Assembly: GCA_021604005.1 (NCBI GenBank)
Contig: BQIV01000006.1
Coordinates: 1 to 64,000, forward strand
From: Nitrospirales bacterium
GTDB lineage: Bacteria > Nitrospirota > Nitrospiria > Nitrospirales > UBA8639
Length of the DNA: 64,000 nt
Direction: 5' to 3'
Below are positions 32,307 through 40,612 of the stretch, in pieces. The translations under genes and the position numbers were made by a program. The notes under the pieces were generated by a model. It worked only from the letters and a program-made list of their open reading frames with translations, was not told where the DNA came from and did not search any database. How positions within the stretch are numbered: position 1 is the stretch's first letter; each line of letters starts with the position of its first letter.

Positions 32307-33761
32307 TCAGCTATCCCGTTGTAGCCCTGAGGCGTTGTTATATTCGTGGGAGGGTGAATGGGTTCTTAAGAAGACATTTCGTTGTAGACCATATTTTCTT
32401 AACAAACGTTGAAATGAGCGCCGTTCCTTTCCCGCAGCTTTTGAAGCTTTGGAGACGTTTCCCCGATATGTTGCTAGAAGATTGAGTAGGTAGCTCCGTT
32501 CGAACTGTTTTACGACTTTGCTTTTGGCAATGCGAAAGGTATCATCGGTTCCATCATTTGTATGGCATGTGAAGGGGAGGTCAATGTCATAAGCCCCAAT
32601 CTGGTCAGAGGTGCTAAACGCTAGTGAGCGTTGAAGCACTCCTTGCAATTCCCGTATATTCCCAGGCCATGTATACCCCATTAACTTGCTCAGACAATCC
32701 GAAGATAAGCTTGAAGTTTTTTTTGGGTTCGGAGCCATTGTTTTGGCTATAAAGTAGTCAGTCAGTGCAGGGATATCGTCAAGGCGTTCACGGAGCGGAG
32801 GGATCACAAGGGAGAAAAAACTTATACGATAAAAAAGATCTGCCCTGAATTCCTTATCTATAACGATTTGCTGTATGTCTTTGTTTGTTGCCGTAAGGAC
32901 CCGCACATTAGCTTTGAAGCTTTTTGAAGAACCCAGTGGTCTAAACTCTGCATCTTGAAGGAATCGCAGGAGCTTTATTTGTGCTGCGAAGCTTAATGCA
33001 TCAATTTCATCAAGGAATAATGTGCCTCCTTCAGCTTCACCGATAAGTCCCTTTTGCTCGAAGGATGCATCGGTAAATGCACCTTTTGTGTGACCAAATA
33101 GTTCATTTTCAAATATGTGATCGGGCAGGGCGCCACAGTTCACAGGAATAAATGGTCCACCTTTCCGAGACCCATGATAATGAATGGCCCGAGCAAATAA
33201 TTCCTTCCCAGTGCCTGTTTCTCCGCAAATCAACACCGGGGCCTCGGCTATTGCCAACACCGCAATTTTTTCAAGGGCTTTCCGAAATACAGGATTTTTG
33301 CCAATGAGTCCATCTTGCGTATATTTATTGTGCCATTCCTTTGAATTTGATAATCCCTCTAAAGGCATTTTCTTTTTTACATGTCTAAGCACTCTAAGCT
33401 CAAAGTCAATGGGTGTAATGGGACAACAAATAAAATCGTCCATGTAACTTATTAAATGACTATTCGATAGGGGAGTGTGATATGAGTTTGGACAGAACAC
33501 TCCCAACAAAGGAACTTCTGGCCATTTTTGTCGTATTTGTTCTATATCGCTTGAATTGGTATCACATCTGGTAATTAGTAGGAAAACAATATCGGGATAG
33601 ATTGCTTTGCACTCAACCGGACGCGAATCTTCCTTTATCTCGCACTGCTCAAGATTTGCGTTGGGAAAACGCTGCCAGATTAGGTCAATGAGTTTTCTGC
33701 AATTACCTTTTCGGCATGTTGATCCATTGAAGTTCAGGGTGAGGAAATGAATCCTTTCCAT
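32307..33761 (-). CDS. sigma-54-dependent transcriptional activator with pseudo-receiver
   Basis: 484 residues. Residues 1-130 have the outline of a response-regulator receiver (YPDIVFLLITRCDT as strand 3, YMDDFICCPITPIDFELRVL at the end), but the phosphate-accepting Asp and the conserved Lys are absent. The AAA+ domain has Walker A GETGTGKE (180-187), a GAFTDA loop at 227-232 in place of GAFTGA, and Walker B LFLDEID (248-254), with an R-finger region in PPLRERLDDIPAL. A Fis-type helix-turn-helix ends the protein (RSYLLNLLATYRGNVSKASK). The key Phe-Thr of the loop is kept, so sigma-54 contact is expected. It lies upstream of the injection operon on the same strand. It is visibly more AT-rich than the neighbours. 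It probably responds to a partner protein, not to phosphorylation. Confidence 0.88.
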   Translation of the reverse strand: MERIHFLTLNFNGSTCRKGNCRKLIDLIWQRFPNANLEQCEIKEDSRPVECKAIYPDIVFLLITRCDTNSSDIEQIRQKWPEVPLLGVFCPNSYHTPLSNSHLISYMDDFICCPITPIDFELRVLRHVKKKMPLEGLSNSKEWHNKYTQDGLIGKNPVFRKALEKIAVLAIAEAPVLICGETGTGKELFARAIHYHGSRKGGPFIPVNCGALPDHIFENELFGHTKGAFTDASFEQKGLIGEAEGGTLFLDEIDALSFAAQIKLLRFLQDAEFRPLGSSKSFKANVRVLTATNKDIQQIVIDKEFRADLFYRISFFSLVIPPLRERLDDIPALTDYFIAKTMAPNPKKTSSLSSDCLSKLMGYTWPGNIRELQGVLQRSLAFSTSDQIGAYDIDLPFTCHTNDGTDDTFRIAKSKVVKQFERSYLLNLLATYRGNVSKASKAAGKERRSFQRLLRKYGLQRNVFLRTHSPSHEYNNASGLQRDS

Positions 33762-34186
33762 GGAAACTTCTCCTTCTCTTTTGACAGTACATGTAAGAAG
33801 TGAGAGAGGTGTGGGATAGGGATATTATCAACATTGTAATAATGGATGAATGAATTGTGATAAGAGAATAATACAGCAACCTCTATACCAGTAAATATAC
33901 GAGTGGAATGCATGAATAAAACACACTTGTTGAAGATTATGCTGACCGTTTTAAAAAGGCAATACACTCCTCTTGGAAAGAGTTGTCGTTGTTTATCCAA
34001 ATTGATACAGTTATTATCTTTTTCGATACATGTGCACTCGCTTTCCCTGGGCATTCAATATTCCCCAAAGATTCTTACCTTTATTTATTCCAACAAACTC
34101 TCCTCGCGTTCTATCTAATCACACACTGATCTTTAGCGACTCAACTAGGTCTGCTCTTTGCTTTCCTGTTTACGAAGGAGACAAAC
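33762..34186. other. divergent intergenic region between the activator and the hydrolase
   Basis: About 425 AT-rich bases that separate the divergent activator and GH46-like genes and must hold both promoters. I see no clear -35/-10 pair for the activator. On the plus strand a weaker -24/-12 candidate lies at 34147-34161 and is listed separately. No TGCCGCA half-site of the kind found at 32120-32223 occurs here. Confidence 0.5.
34147..34161 (+). promoter_or_regulatory. weak candidate sigma-54 promoter for the GH46-like gene
   Basis: AGGTCTGCTCTTTGC has GG and GC separated by 10 bases and a good TTTGC -12 element, but a poor -24 element (7 of 11 positions). If real, transcription would start near 34173, just before a strong ribosome site at 34174-34180. 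It is worth listing only because a sigma-54 activator is encoded next door. Confidence 0.3.
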
Positions 34187-34303
34187 ATGATTCATTTTCG
34201 TCCGGTTCTATCTTTACAAGGAAAGGGTCAATTTCAAAGGGAGGGCCCCAATGCCCACAGAGTTTCAAAAAAAGTCAGCACAAGCAATCGTCAACATTTT
34301 TGA
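34187..34303 (+). CDS. short upstream ORF overlapping the GH46-like gene
   Basis: A 38-codon frame starting at an ATG with a near-perfect ribosome site (GAAGGAG, 6 bases away) and ending 53 bases inside the next gene in another frame. The peptide (MIHFRPVLSLQGKGQFQREG at the start) has no known family. It may couple translation of the hydrolase to its own translation, or act as a leader. The hydrolase has its own GGGAGG site at 34241 or so, which lies inside this frame. Confidence 0.4.
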   Translation: MIHFRPVLSLQGKGQFQREGPNAHRVSKKVSTSNRQHF

Positions 34304-35189
34304 GACGGGACGTGTTCACGGAGAGTATGGAAAGGTGACATTGTTGGATGGTGACTCCGGGCACCTCACATATGGCCGTTCTCAGACGACTTTAGCTTCT
34401 GGGAACTTGTTTCTCTTGATTAACGCTTATTGCGAAGCTGACGATGCTCAGCTGGTTAAGGAATTAAAGCCGTACTTAAACCGATTGGGAAAACGGGATG
34501 TGCGACTCGATCACAATTTTACGTTCCGGGGACTGCTAGAAGAAGCCGGTGATGATCCGGTCATGCAGGAAGTTCAGGATGACTTTTTTGATCGAGTCTA
34601 TTGGAAGCCAAGTTCTCAGACCGCGAGTCGACATGGACTCACCGCTTCCCTTGCGACTGCGGTTGTTTACGATAGTCAGATACACGGTTCCTGGGCGAGA
34701 ATTCTAAAACGAACCAACACTCGTCACGGAACAGCTAAGAACATTGGCCAGAGAACGTGGATTCAACATTATATTTCTGAACGGCGTGACTGGTTGAGCA
34801 CACATTCAAATACTCTTCTTCACCGGACGGTCTATCGAATGGACTCATTCCGCGACCTGATAAGACAGAAAAAATGGAGCCTAGCATTGCCATTTCGCAT
34901 CCGAGGTCTTCGAATTGATGAAGACGTCTTGACTCGCTCAGTGCCAATCCGGGTATCGGCGCAAGATCCAGGTGAACGGATTTTACGACGTCAACGCCCT
35001 TTTATGCGTGGCCCCGACGTTAAGGCTGTACAACAAGCATTAAAGACGGCTGGAATGGTCATCAAGCTTGATAGCGTATTTGGCTCGAAGACTGAAAAGG
35101 CCGTGAAAGATTTTCAGAAACGCCGCGGATTGAAGGTCGATGGAATTGTTGGACCTGTGACCTTTCATGCACTTGGTCTAGAATCTTAG
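34251..35189 (+). CDS. GH46-like chitosanase/lysozyme-fold hydrolase with peptidoglycan-binding domain
   Basis: 312 residues. The N-terminal 230 resemble glycoside hydrolase family 46: AQAIVNIFETGRVHGEYG with the probable acid E18, then LLDGDSGHLTYGRSQTTLAS with D33/D35 as base candidates, and LATAVVYDSQIHGSW. The GH46 signature is only partly kept, so the substrate could be chitosan or peptidoglycan. The last 65 residues are a standard PG-binding-1 domain (GPDVKAVQQALKTAG, VFGSKTEKAVKDFQKRRGLK, VDGIVGPVTFHALG). There is no signal peptide, so export must be by lysis or by a device. Next to an injection system this suggests a wall-opening enzyme for particle release, or a payload; both are inference. 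Confidence 0.72.
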   Translation: MPTEFQKKSAQAIVNIFETGRVHGEYGKVTLLDGDSGHLTYGRSQTTLASGNLFLLINAYCEADDAQLVKELKPYLNRLGKRDVRLDHNFTFRGLLEEAGDDPVMQEVQDDFFDRVYWKPSSQTASRHGLTASLATAVVYDSQIHGSWARILKRTNTRHGTAKNIGQRTWIQHYISERRDWLSTHSNTLLHRTVYRMDSFRDLIRQKKWSLALPFRIRGLRIDEDVLTRSVPIRVSAQDPGERILRRQRPFMRGPDVKAVQQALKTAGMVIKLDSVFGSKTEKAVKDFQKRRGLKVDGIVGPVTFHALGLES

Positions 35190-35219
35190 CACTACACAAC
35201 CACGAAGAAGAGAAGGGAG

Positions 35220-36032
35220 TCATGGGACTGTATTGATTCCTTGCTTTAGATGTCTACTGAATTGCCCAATTTGTTGTGGTACGAGTTCAGGTTCGTTTTG
35301 GTATTCGCTAACTTTTCTGACAATAGCACTGCCAACGATGACTCCATCAGCAAATTCAGAGATTTCACCGGCTTGCTTGGGCGTGGAAATGCCGAAGCCC
35401 ACGGCCACGGGTTTGCGTGCGGATTTTTGTATATTTCGCACATTCGCTTTCACGCTTTTCATGTCACTGAGTTTCGATCCGGTAATCCCTGTAATCGATA
35501 CATAATAAATGAAGCCTTTGGTTCGCTTGATCACTTCGGTTTGCCGAGACTTGGTACTGGTAGGCGCTAAGAGGAAAATGACGACAGGTCCTCCAGCTTT
35601 TGTCGATGCCGTACATAACACATCAGATTCCTCTGGCGGCATATCTGGAACAATAACTCCATCGATTCCAGCCTGAACGGCCTGTTTGCAGAACTCTTCC
35701 TCGCCCATGGCCATGATGGTGTTGTAGTACATCATTAAAATCAACGGCATCTGGCATTTGGTTCGAAGCGTTTTGACCATTGAGAGGATGCCCTTAAGTG
35801 TGGTGCCAGATTGTAATGCCCGTTCTGCGGCTTTCTGTATCACCGGACCATCCGCAATAGGATCGGAAAATGGAACGCCCAGTTCAAGGAGATCCGCTCC
35901 GGATTTTTCAAGTTCCAGAACCAGAGATTCCGTCACTGATAGGGAGGGGTCTCCTGCCATGATGTAGGGGATCAGTGCAGTTTTTCCCTTAGCATGTAGG
36001 TTTTCAAAGGTTGTTTGAATTCGATTGCTCAT
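35220..36032 (-). CDS. trpA: tryptophan synthase alpha subunit
   Basis: 270 residues, the usual length. The enzyme cleaves indole-3-glycerol phosphate to indole and passes it to TrpB. Family signatures are clear: ALIPYIMAGDPSLSVTESLV, LELGVPFSDPIADGPVIQKA (with the catalytic Glu and Asp of the family), GIDGVIVPDMPPEE, and YYVSITGITG near the phosphate site. It is the last gene of the trp operon, 57 bp after trpB, with copies of the GTGAAGCGT/ATCTCGT repeat in the gap. It ends 30 bp from the convergent GH46-like gene without an evident terminator. Confidence 0.96.
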   Translation of the reverse strand: MSNRIQTTFENLHAKGKTALIPYIMAGDPSLSVTESLVLELEKSGADLLELGVPFSDPIADGPVIQKAAERALQSGTTLKGILSMVKTLRTKCQMPLILMMYYNTIMAMGEEEFCKQAVQAGIDGVIVPDMPPEESDVLCTASTKAGGPVVIFLLAPTSTKSRQTEVIKRTKGFIYYVSITGITGSKLSDMKSVKANVRNIQKSARKPVAVGFGISTPKQAGEISEFADGVIVGSAIVRKVSEYQNEPELVPQQIGQFSRHLKQGINTVP

Positions 36033-36072
36033 AAGTGCGTATCTCGTTGCTCATGAAGCGTATCTCGTTTAA
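36033..36072. repeat. intergenic repeat (trpB-trpA gap)
   Basis: The gap has GCGTATCTCGTTGCTCATGA followed by AGCGTATCTCGTTT, two tandem copies of the GCGTATCTCGT core. The same core appears in the trpF-trpB gap and, in variant forms, in the trpE-trpG and 44.1-kb gaps. Part of a short dispersed family confined to intergenic DNA. Confidence 0.65.
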
Positions 36073-36089
36073 AACTACAAAGAAATGAT

Positions 36090-37283
36090 TTACAGAGGAA
36101 TGCCGCGCATGCGGGCAATTTGTTGCACGTCTTTGTCTCCGCGTCCAGATAAATTCATGACAACAATGTGGTTTTTTTTCATCGTTGGAGCCAACTTGAT
36201 GACTTCGGCGACGGCATGAGCGCTTTCGAGTGCCGGGATAATGCCCTCCTCTTGTGAGAGCAGGTCAAAGGCCGCCAAGGCTTCTTTATCCGTTGCCGAG
36301 GTGTAGCGAATCCGGCCTGTGTCATGATGCATGCTATGTTCTGGGCCGACGGCGGGATAGTCCAAGCCTGCAGATACTGAATGGGTGAGATTGACTTGTC
36401 CATGCTGATCTTGAAGGAGATAGGTCATCGTGCCGTGTAATACTCCAGGTTTTCCACCAGAGAATCGCGCGGCATGTTTTCCACTGGCATGTCCCGTTCC
36501 TCCGGCTTCCACTCCTACCATTTTGACTGTTGTATCTTTGAGAAATGGATAAAACAATCCAATGCTGTTACTGCCACCACCCACGCATGCGACTAACGAA
36601 TTCGGTAATTTGCCTTCCGCCGCGAGAATTTGTTTACGCGCTTCACGGCCGATCACGGATTGAAAGTCTCGAATCATCATCGGGTAGGGGTGAGCGCCCA
36701 AGACCGAGCCGAGAAGATAATGTGTGGTTTTGATATTGGTCGTCCAATCGCGCATGGCCTCATTAATCGCATCTTTTAAGGTACGACTGCCCGAGTCGAC
36801 TCCGGTGACTTTGGAGCCCAGCAGCCGCATGCGGAAGACATTCAAGGCCTGCCGTTGCATGTCCTCGGTTCCCATGTAAATTTCCGCATCGAGTCCAAAC
36901 ATGGCCGAGACGGTGGCGACGGCCACGCCATGTTGCCCGGCGCCGGTTTCCGCAATCACACGCTGCTTTTTCATACAGCGTGTGAGTAACACTTGGCCCA
37001 CAGTGTTATTAATTTTATGTGCACCTGTATGACAGAGATCTTCCCGTTTTAAATAGATTTTTGCGCCGCCGAGGGTTTTGGTGAGCCGTTTGGCAAAATA
37101 CAGTGGGGTCGGGCGTCCAACATATTGTTTCAGGTAGTTGTGAAACTCTTGTTGAAACTCTCGATCTTTTCGAACTTTTCGATACGCGTCTTCTAACTCT
37201 AGAATGGCGGGCATGAGTGTCTCGGGAACATACCGTCCCCCGTATTTGCCAAAGCGTCCGTGCGCGTCAGGAATCATTGCCAT
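36090..37283 (-). CDS. trpB: tryptophan synthase beta subunit
   Basis: 397 residues. This PLP enzyme joins indole and serine to make tryptophan. Seen are [20 protein letters not shown], the PLP lysine region [35 protein letters not shown], and the phosphate loop [17 protein letters not shown]. The C-terminal part ([14 protein letters not shown]-like) is complete. It lies 88 bp after trpF, a gap that contains the intergenic repeat. Standard TrpB1 type, expected to pair with TrpA next door. Confidence 0.97.
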   Translation of the reverse strand: MAMIPDAHGRFGKYGGRYVPETLMPAILELEDAYRKVRKDREFQQEFHNYLKQYVGRPTPLYFAKRLTKTLGGAKIYLKREDLCHTGAHKINNTVGQVLLTRCMKKQRVIAETGAGQHGVAVATVSAMFGLDAEIYMGTEDMQRQALNVFRMRLLGSKVTGVDSGSRTLKDAINEAMRDWTTNIKTTHYLLGSVLGAHPYPMMIRDFQSVIGREARKQILAAEGKLPNSLVACVGGGSNSIGLFYPFLKDTTVKMVGVEAGGTGHASGKHAARFSGGKPGVLHGTMTYLLQDQHGQVNLTHSVSAGLDYPAVGPEHSMHHDTGRIRYTSATDKEALAAFDLLSQEEGIIPALESAHAVAEVIKLAPTMKKNHIVVMNLSGRGDKDVQQIARMRGIPL

Positions 37284-37296
37284 GAAACGTTACCAA

Positions 37297-37331
37297 CGTA
37301 TTTCGTCGTTCGTGAAGCGTATCTCGTGAAT
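37297..37331. repeat. intergenic repeat (trpF-trpB gap)
   Basis: Contains TTTCGTCGTTCGTGAAGCGT directly followed by ATCTCGTGAA. It shares GTGAAGCGT and GCGTATCTCGT with the other copies in the window. Confidence 0.65.
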
Positions 37332-37371
37332 TCTCAATTCGTTGCGGTCAAGAGTATAACGAGCGGCCTGG

Positions 37372-38001
37372 TTAGGTGACAAGGTGAGAGGCTTTCATGA
37401 AGGCTTGAACCTTGGCGTGGTCTTTTTGGCCGGGACTGGCTTCAACGCCACTGCTCACGTCTACACCATAGGGGCGAACTCGTTGAATTGCGTCCTGGAC
37501 GTTCTCAGGCGTTAATCCTCCAGCCAATAATATTGGGGCCGCCTTAGCCGCATCAGCCGCCAAGTCCCAGTCAGCCATGGTGCCCGTTCCTCCGTAGGCC
37601 GATTCTGAAAAGGCGTCCAGTAGAAAACCCCTCACTCCCGCACGGCCTTTATATTCTGCAAGCGCTAAGAAGCTACTGCGATCACGTAACCGAATGCCCT
37701 TCAGCACCGGGTGTCCCAGGGTTTCACAATAGACAGGGGTTTCATCACCATGAAGTTGCGCGAGTGCCAGTCCGCAGGCATCCATAATATTTTGAACCAT
37801 GGTCTGCTCTTCGTTTACAAAGACGCCAATAGGTAAGACGAATGGCGGCAGTTGATCAACGATGGATTTGACCGTTTGAATCTCTACGAAACGCGGGCTT
37901 TGCGAATAGAAAATAAAACCCAATGCATCGGCGCCGGCATCGACTGCAATCTGCGCGTCTTCGGCATTAGTAATGCCGCAAATTTTTATTTTCGGTCGCA
38001 T
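37372..38001 (-). CDS. trpF: phosphoribosylanthranilate isomerase
   Basis: I place the start at the ATG ending at 38001, giving 209 residues beginning MRPKIKICGITNAEDA, the normal TrpF N-terminus with its catalytic Cys. The frame stays open upstream to 38223, but that part overlaps trpC and has no family likeness. Other marks are ADALGFIFYSQSPRFVEI, LAQLHGDETP, and ILLAGGLTPENVQDAI with YGVDVSSGVEASPGQKD near the end. It catalyses the Amadori step between TrpD and TrpC. It starts 37 bp after trpC. Confidence 0.94.
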   Translation of the reverse strand: MRPKIKICGITNAEDAQIAVDAGADALGFIFYSQSPRFVEIQTVKSIVDQLPPFVLPIGVFVNEEQTMVQNIMDACGLALAQLHGDETPVYCETLGHPVLKGIRLRDRSSFLALAEYKGRAGVRGFLLDAFSESAYGGTGTMADWDLAADAAKAAPILLAGGLTPENVQDAIQRVRPYGVDVSSGVEASPGQKDHAKVQAFMKASHLVT

Positions 38002-38038
38002 ATAATATGATTGAAATCGAACGATTGTTTTTGAAACA

Positions 38039-38887
38039 TTATACCCAGCGAGTCGTTGATTCGGTGGGTTCTGTTTCTGTGTGAGACGAACAACATAGTG
38101 TCCGTATTTTTTCTTCGATGTCATCGGCTCGAATGAGTGACTCTCCGATGAGCATAGCCTTGGCACCGGCTTTTTTGATGCTGATGACATGCTCGCGTGT
38201 GTGAATACCACTTTCACTGACAATCAGTTTGTCGTCAGGAATACGCATGGCTAGGCGTTTCGTCACTCCAAGGTCTGTAGCAAATGTCTTGAGGTTACGA
38301 TTGTTGATCCCGATCATCCTGGCATCGGGTATGCGTTCCAGCACCGTATCCAGTTCATGTTCATCATGTGTTTCGATGAGGACGTCTAACTCCAGGCCTC
38401 GCGCTACGCTGTAGAGGTCTTGCAATTGAATGCGATCTAAAGCCGCGACTATCAGTAAGACGCAATCCGCGTCGTAGGCCCGAGCCTCATAGAATTGAAT
38501 GTCCTCAAGCATGAATTCTTTATTCAAGGTTGGCAAACTGACGGCATCATTCACGGATGCTAAGTAGTCTAGGCAGCCTTGAAAATACTCCTGATCGGTG
38601 AGAACAGACAAAGCGGAAGCCCCAGCACGTTCGTAGGTCTTGGCAATGACGATGGGGTCAAATTGGTGTTGAAATTCCGGACGCATCAGCCCTTGGCTGG
38701 GTGAAGCTTTTTTGACTTCAGCAATCAACGCCGGGGCATCATCTGTCATGCCGGCTTCAAGGGCATTGATAAACCCCATGGGCGTGGAGCGATCGGCGAT
38801 TCGTCCTTTAAGTTCAGCGATATAGCCACGACTCTGCTTGTGACGCAACTCGGCTTTTTTATGGTCAAGAATTCGATCAAGGATCAT
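38039..38887 (-). CDS. trpC: indole-3-glycerol phosphate synthase
   Basis: 282 residues, a TIM barrel. Motifs present are ALIAEVKKASPSQGLMRPEF, SVLTDQEYFQGCLDYLASV, PTLNKEFMLEDIQFYEARAY, IGINNRNLKTFATDLGVT and KLIVSESGIHTREHV, which hold the catalytic Lys and Glu residues of the family. Its start overlaps the trpD stop (ATGA), so the two are translationally coupled. About 15-20 residues past the usual end look non-conserved. It acts after TrpF and before TrpA. Confidence 0.96.
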   Translation of the reverse strand: MILDRILDHKKAELRHKQSRGYIAELKGRIADRSTPMGFINALEAGMTDDAPALIAEVKKASPSQGLMRPEFQHQFDPIVIAKTYERAGASALSVLTDQEYFQGCLDYLASVNDAVSLPTLNKEFMLEDIQFYEARAYDADCVLLIVAALDRIQLQDLYSVARGLELDVLIETHDEHELDTVLERIPDARMIGINNRNLKTFATDLGVTKRLAMRIPDDKLIVSESGIHTREHVISIKKAGAKAMLIGESLIRADDIEEKIRTLCCSSHTETEPTESTTRWV

Positions 38888-39903
38888 AGCGTGTGTTGTG
38901 TGGTGTATTGAATAAGTTTTTCCAATTTTTCATAGGCCGCTCCGCTATCGAGTATGGTGGTCGCGTGTTGGAAGCCTTCTTGCAAGGTTTTGGCTTTCCC
39001 GCAGGCGACAAATGCGGGGGCGGCATTCAGCAAGACAATATCCCGCTTCGGCCCTTTTCGTCCGCGAAGAATGTCTTGAATAATCGTGGCGTTCTCTTGT
39101 GGCGTTCCGCCGGTTAAATCTTTACTCGCAACTGTTTTCAGGTCAAAATCCTTGGGACTGATCGTATAACTCGATACGCGTCCAGCCTTTCCTTCCGAGA
39201 CATAGGTGTGATCGGTTAAGGTAATCTCATCCAGGCCATCGAATCCATGGAAGACAAAGCAATGTTGCGTGCCAAGCCGCATCAACACTTGTGCGAATTT
39301 TTCGGTTAACGCTTTGTCGTAGACACCCAAGACCTGAATCGATGCATTCGCAGGATTGGACAAGGGGCCCAAGATATTCATGAGTGTGCGAATCCCCATT
39401 TCGGCTCGCGGCTTGGCACAATGCTTCATTGCTCCGTGGTACAGCGGGGCGAAGAGAAAGCCGATTCCGACATCGTTGATGCAAGCACTCACGCGTTCGA
39501 TTGGAAGATCGATGGCCACTCCTAACGCCTGGAGCACATCGGCGCTTCCTGATCGTGAGGAGACCGAGCGATTTCCATGTTTGGCGACGGTCATCCCACC
39601 ACCGGCCACCACGAACGCTGCGGCCGTGGAAATATTAAAAGTGTGTGCGCCATCGCCTCCGGTTCCACAGGTATCCACAGTCATCGAGTCTGCGAGGGGC
39701 ACTCGCGACGCCAGGCTCCGCATGGCTTGTACGGACCCACTGATTTCCTCGACGGATTCCCCCTTGGTTCGCATGCCCATGAGATAGGCTGCAATTTGTG
39801 CGTCCGAGGCCTCGCCCCGCATAATCTGTAGCATGACCTCAAGGGCTTCCGATTCAGAAAGGTCTGTTCCGTCGGCCAGCTTGGCGATAGCGTCTTTAAT
39901 CAT
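38884..39903 (-). CDS. trpD: anthranilate phosphoribosyltransferase
   Basis: 339 residues, typical for TrpD. The PRPP-binding loops are evident: VDTCGTGGDGAHTFNISTA, GMTVAKHGNRSVSSRSGSAD, plus the anthranilate-site region FLFAPLYHGAMKHCAKPRAE and RTLMNILGPLSNPA. It transfers phosphoribose to anthranilate made by TrpEG. It follows trpG by 31 bp and overlaps trpC by 4 bp. Nothing unusual. Confidence 0.97.
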   Translation of the reverse strand: MIKDAIAKLADGTDLSESEALEVMLQIMRGEASDAQIAAYLMGMRTKGESVEEISGSVQAMRSLASRVPLADSMTVDTCGTGGDGAHTFNISTAAAFVVAGGGMTVAKHGNRSVSSRSGSADVLQALGVAIDLPIERVSACINDVGIGFLFAPLYHGAMKHCAKPRAEMGIRTLMNILGPLSNPANASIQVLGVYDKALTEKFAQVLMRLGTQHCFVFHGFDGLDEITLTDHTYVSEGKAGRVSSYTISPKDFDLKTVASKDLTGGTPQENATIIQDILRGRKGPKRDIVLLNAAPAFVACGKAKTLQEGFQHATTILDSGAAYEKLEKLIQYTTQHTL

Positions 39904-39934
39904 GCAAAGATCCTGGTGAAGAGCACATCCGTCT

Positions 39935-40519
39935 TCATGACTGTTTCACCGGCATACTGAAAGAAAGAAAGTTTCGAAACAAGTCCTTGCCCGCGGTGGT
40001 TAGAATGGATTCGGGGTGAAACTGTACCCCTTCAGCCGCCGTGTCTTTATGGCGAATTCCCATAATTTCGCCTTCGACCGTTTCGGCGGATACTTCAAAG
40101 TCCTCGGGCAGGGTCTGACGATTCACGATCAATGAGTGATACCGTGTGGCTTCAAACGGATTGGGGAGTCCATGAAAGAGGGTTTTTCCATCATGGTGAA
40201 CTTTTGACGTTTTCCCATGCATTAACCGTTTGGCTTGGATAATTTCACCACCACATGCATAGGCGAGTGACTGGTGACCGAGGCAGACACCAAGCAAGGG
40301 AAGTTTCCCTGCAAAATGTCGAACGACTTCAACCGAAATGCCCGCTTCGTTGGGCGTGCATGGTCCTGGAGAAATCAGGAGTCGTTCAGGTGCGAGTTGT
40401 TCAATCTCGTCAATCGAAATCTTGTCGTTTCGATATACCTGTACGTCCGCCCCTAATTCGGCCAGATATTGGACGACGTTATACGTGAAGGAGTCATAAT
40501 TGTCGATGACGAGTAACAT
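39935..40519 (-). CDS. trpG: anthranilate synthase component II (glutamine amidotransferase)
   Basis: 194 residues of the class I amidotransferase type. Present are [33 protein letters not shown], the nucleophile motif [17 protein letters not shown] and the catalytic His/Glu in [14 protein letters not shown]. It supplies ammonia to TrpE; some relatives also serve PabB in folate synthesis, and here no separate pabA is in view. It follows trpE after a 93-bp gap filled by the GTGAAGCGT-type repeat. Confidence 0.96.
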   Translation of the reverse strand: MLLVIDNYDSFTYNVVQYLAELGADVQVYRNDKISIDEIEQLAPERLLISPGPCTPNEAGISVEVVRHFAGKLPLLGVCLGHQSLAYACGGEIIQAKRLMHGKTSKVHHDGKTLFHGLPNPFEATRYHSLIVNRQTLPEDFEVSAETVEGEIMGIRHKDTAAEGVQFHPESILTTAGKDLFRNFLSFSMPVKQS

Positions 40520-40528
40520 ATAAATTCC

Positions 40529-40565
40529 GTGAATCGTCAGACGTGAAACGTGAAGCGTCGTGAAA
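40529..40565. repeat. intergenic repeat (trpE-trpG gap)
   Basis: A run of related units, CGTGAATCGTCAGACGTGAA then ACGTGAAGCGTCGTGAAAG, built from CGTGAA-CGT steps. It fills most of the gap just before trpG. Confidence 0.65.
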
Positions 40566-40612
40566 GATGTCTCTGTATTTTCATATTTCCTTACGCCGTC
40601 CTCTTTACGTTC

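Noticed and set aside
38002-38223. N-terminal extension of the trpF frame
   Set aside because: It overlaps trpC and has no TrpF likeness; the normal TrpF start is at 38001.
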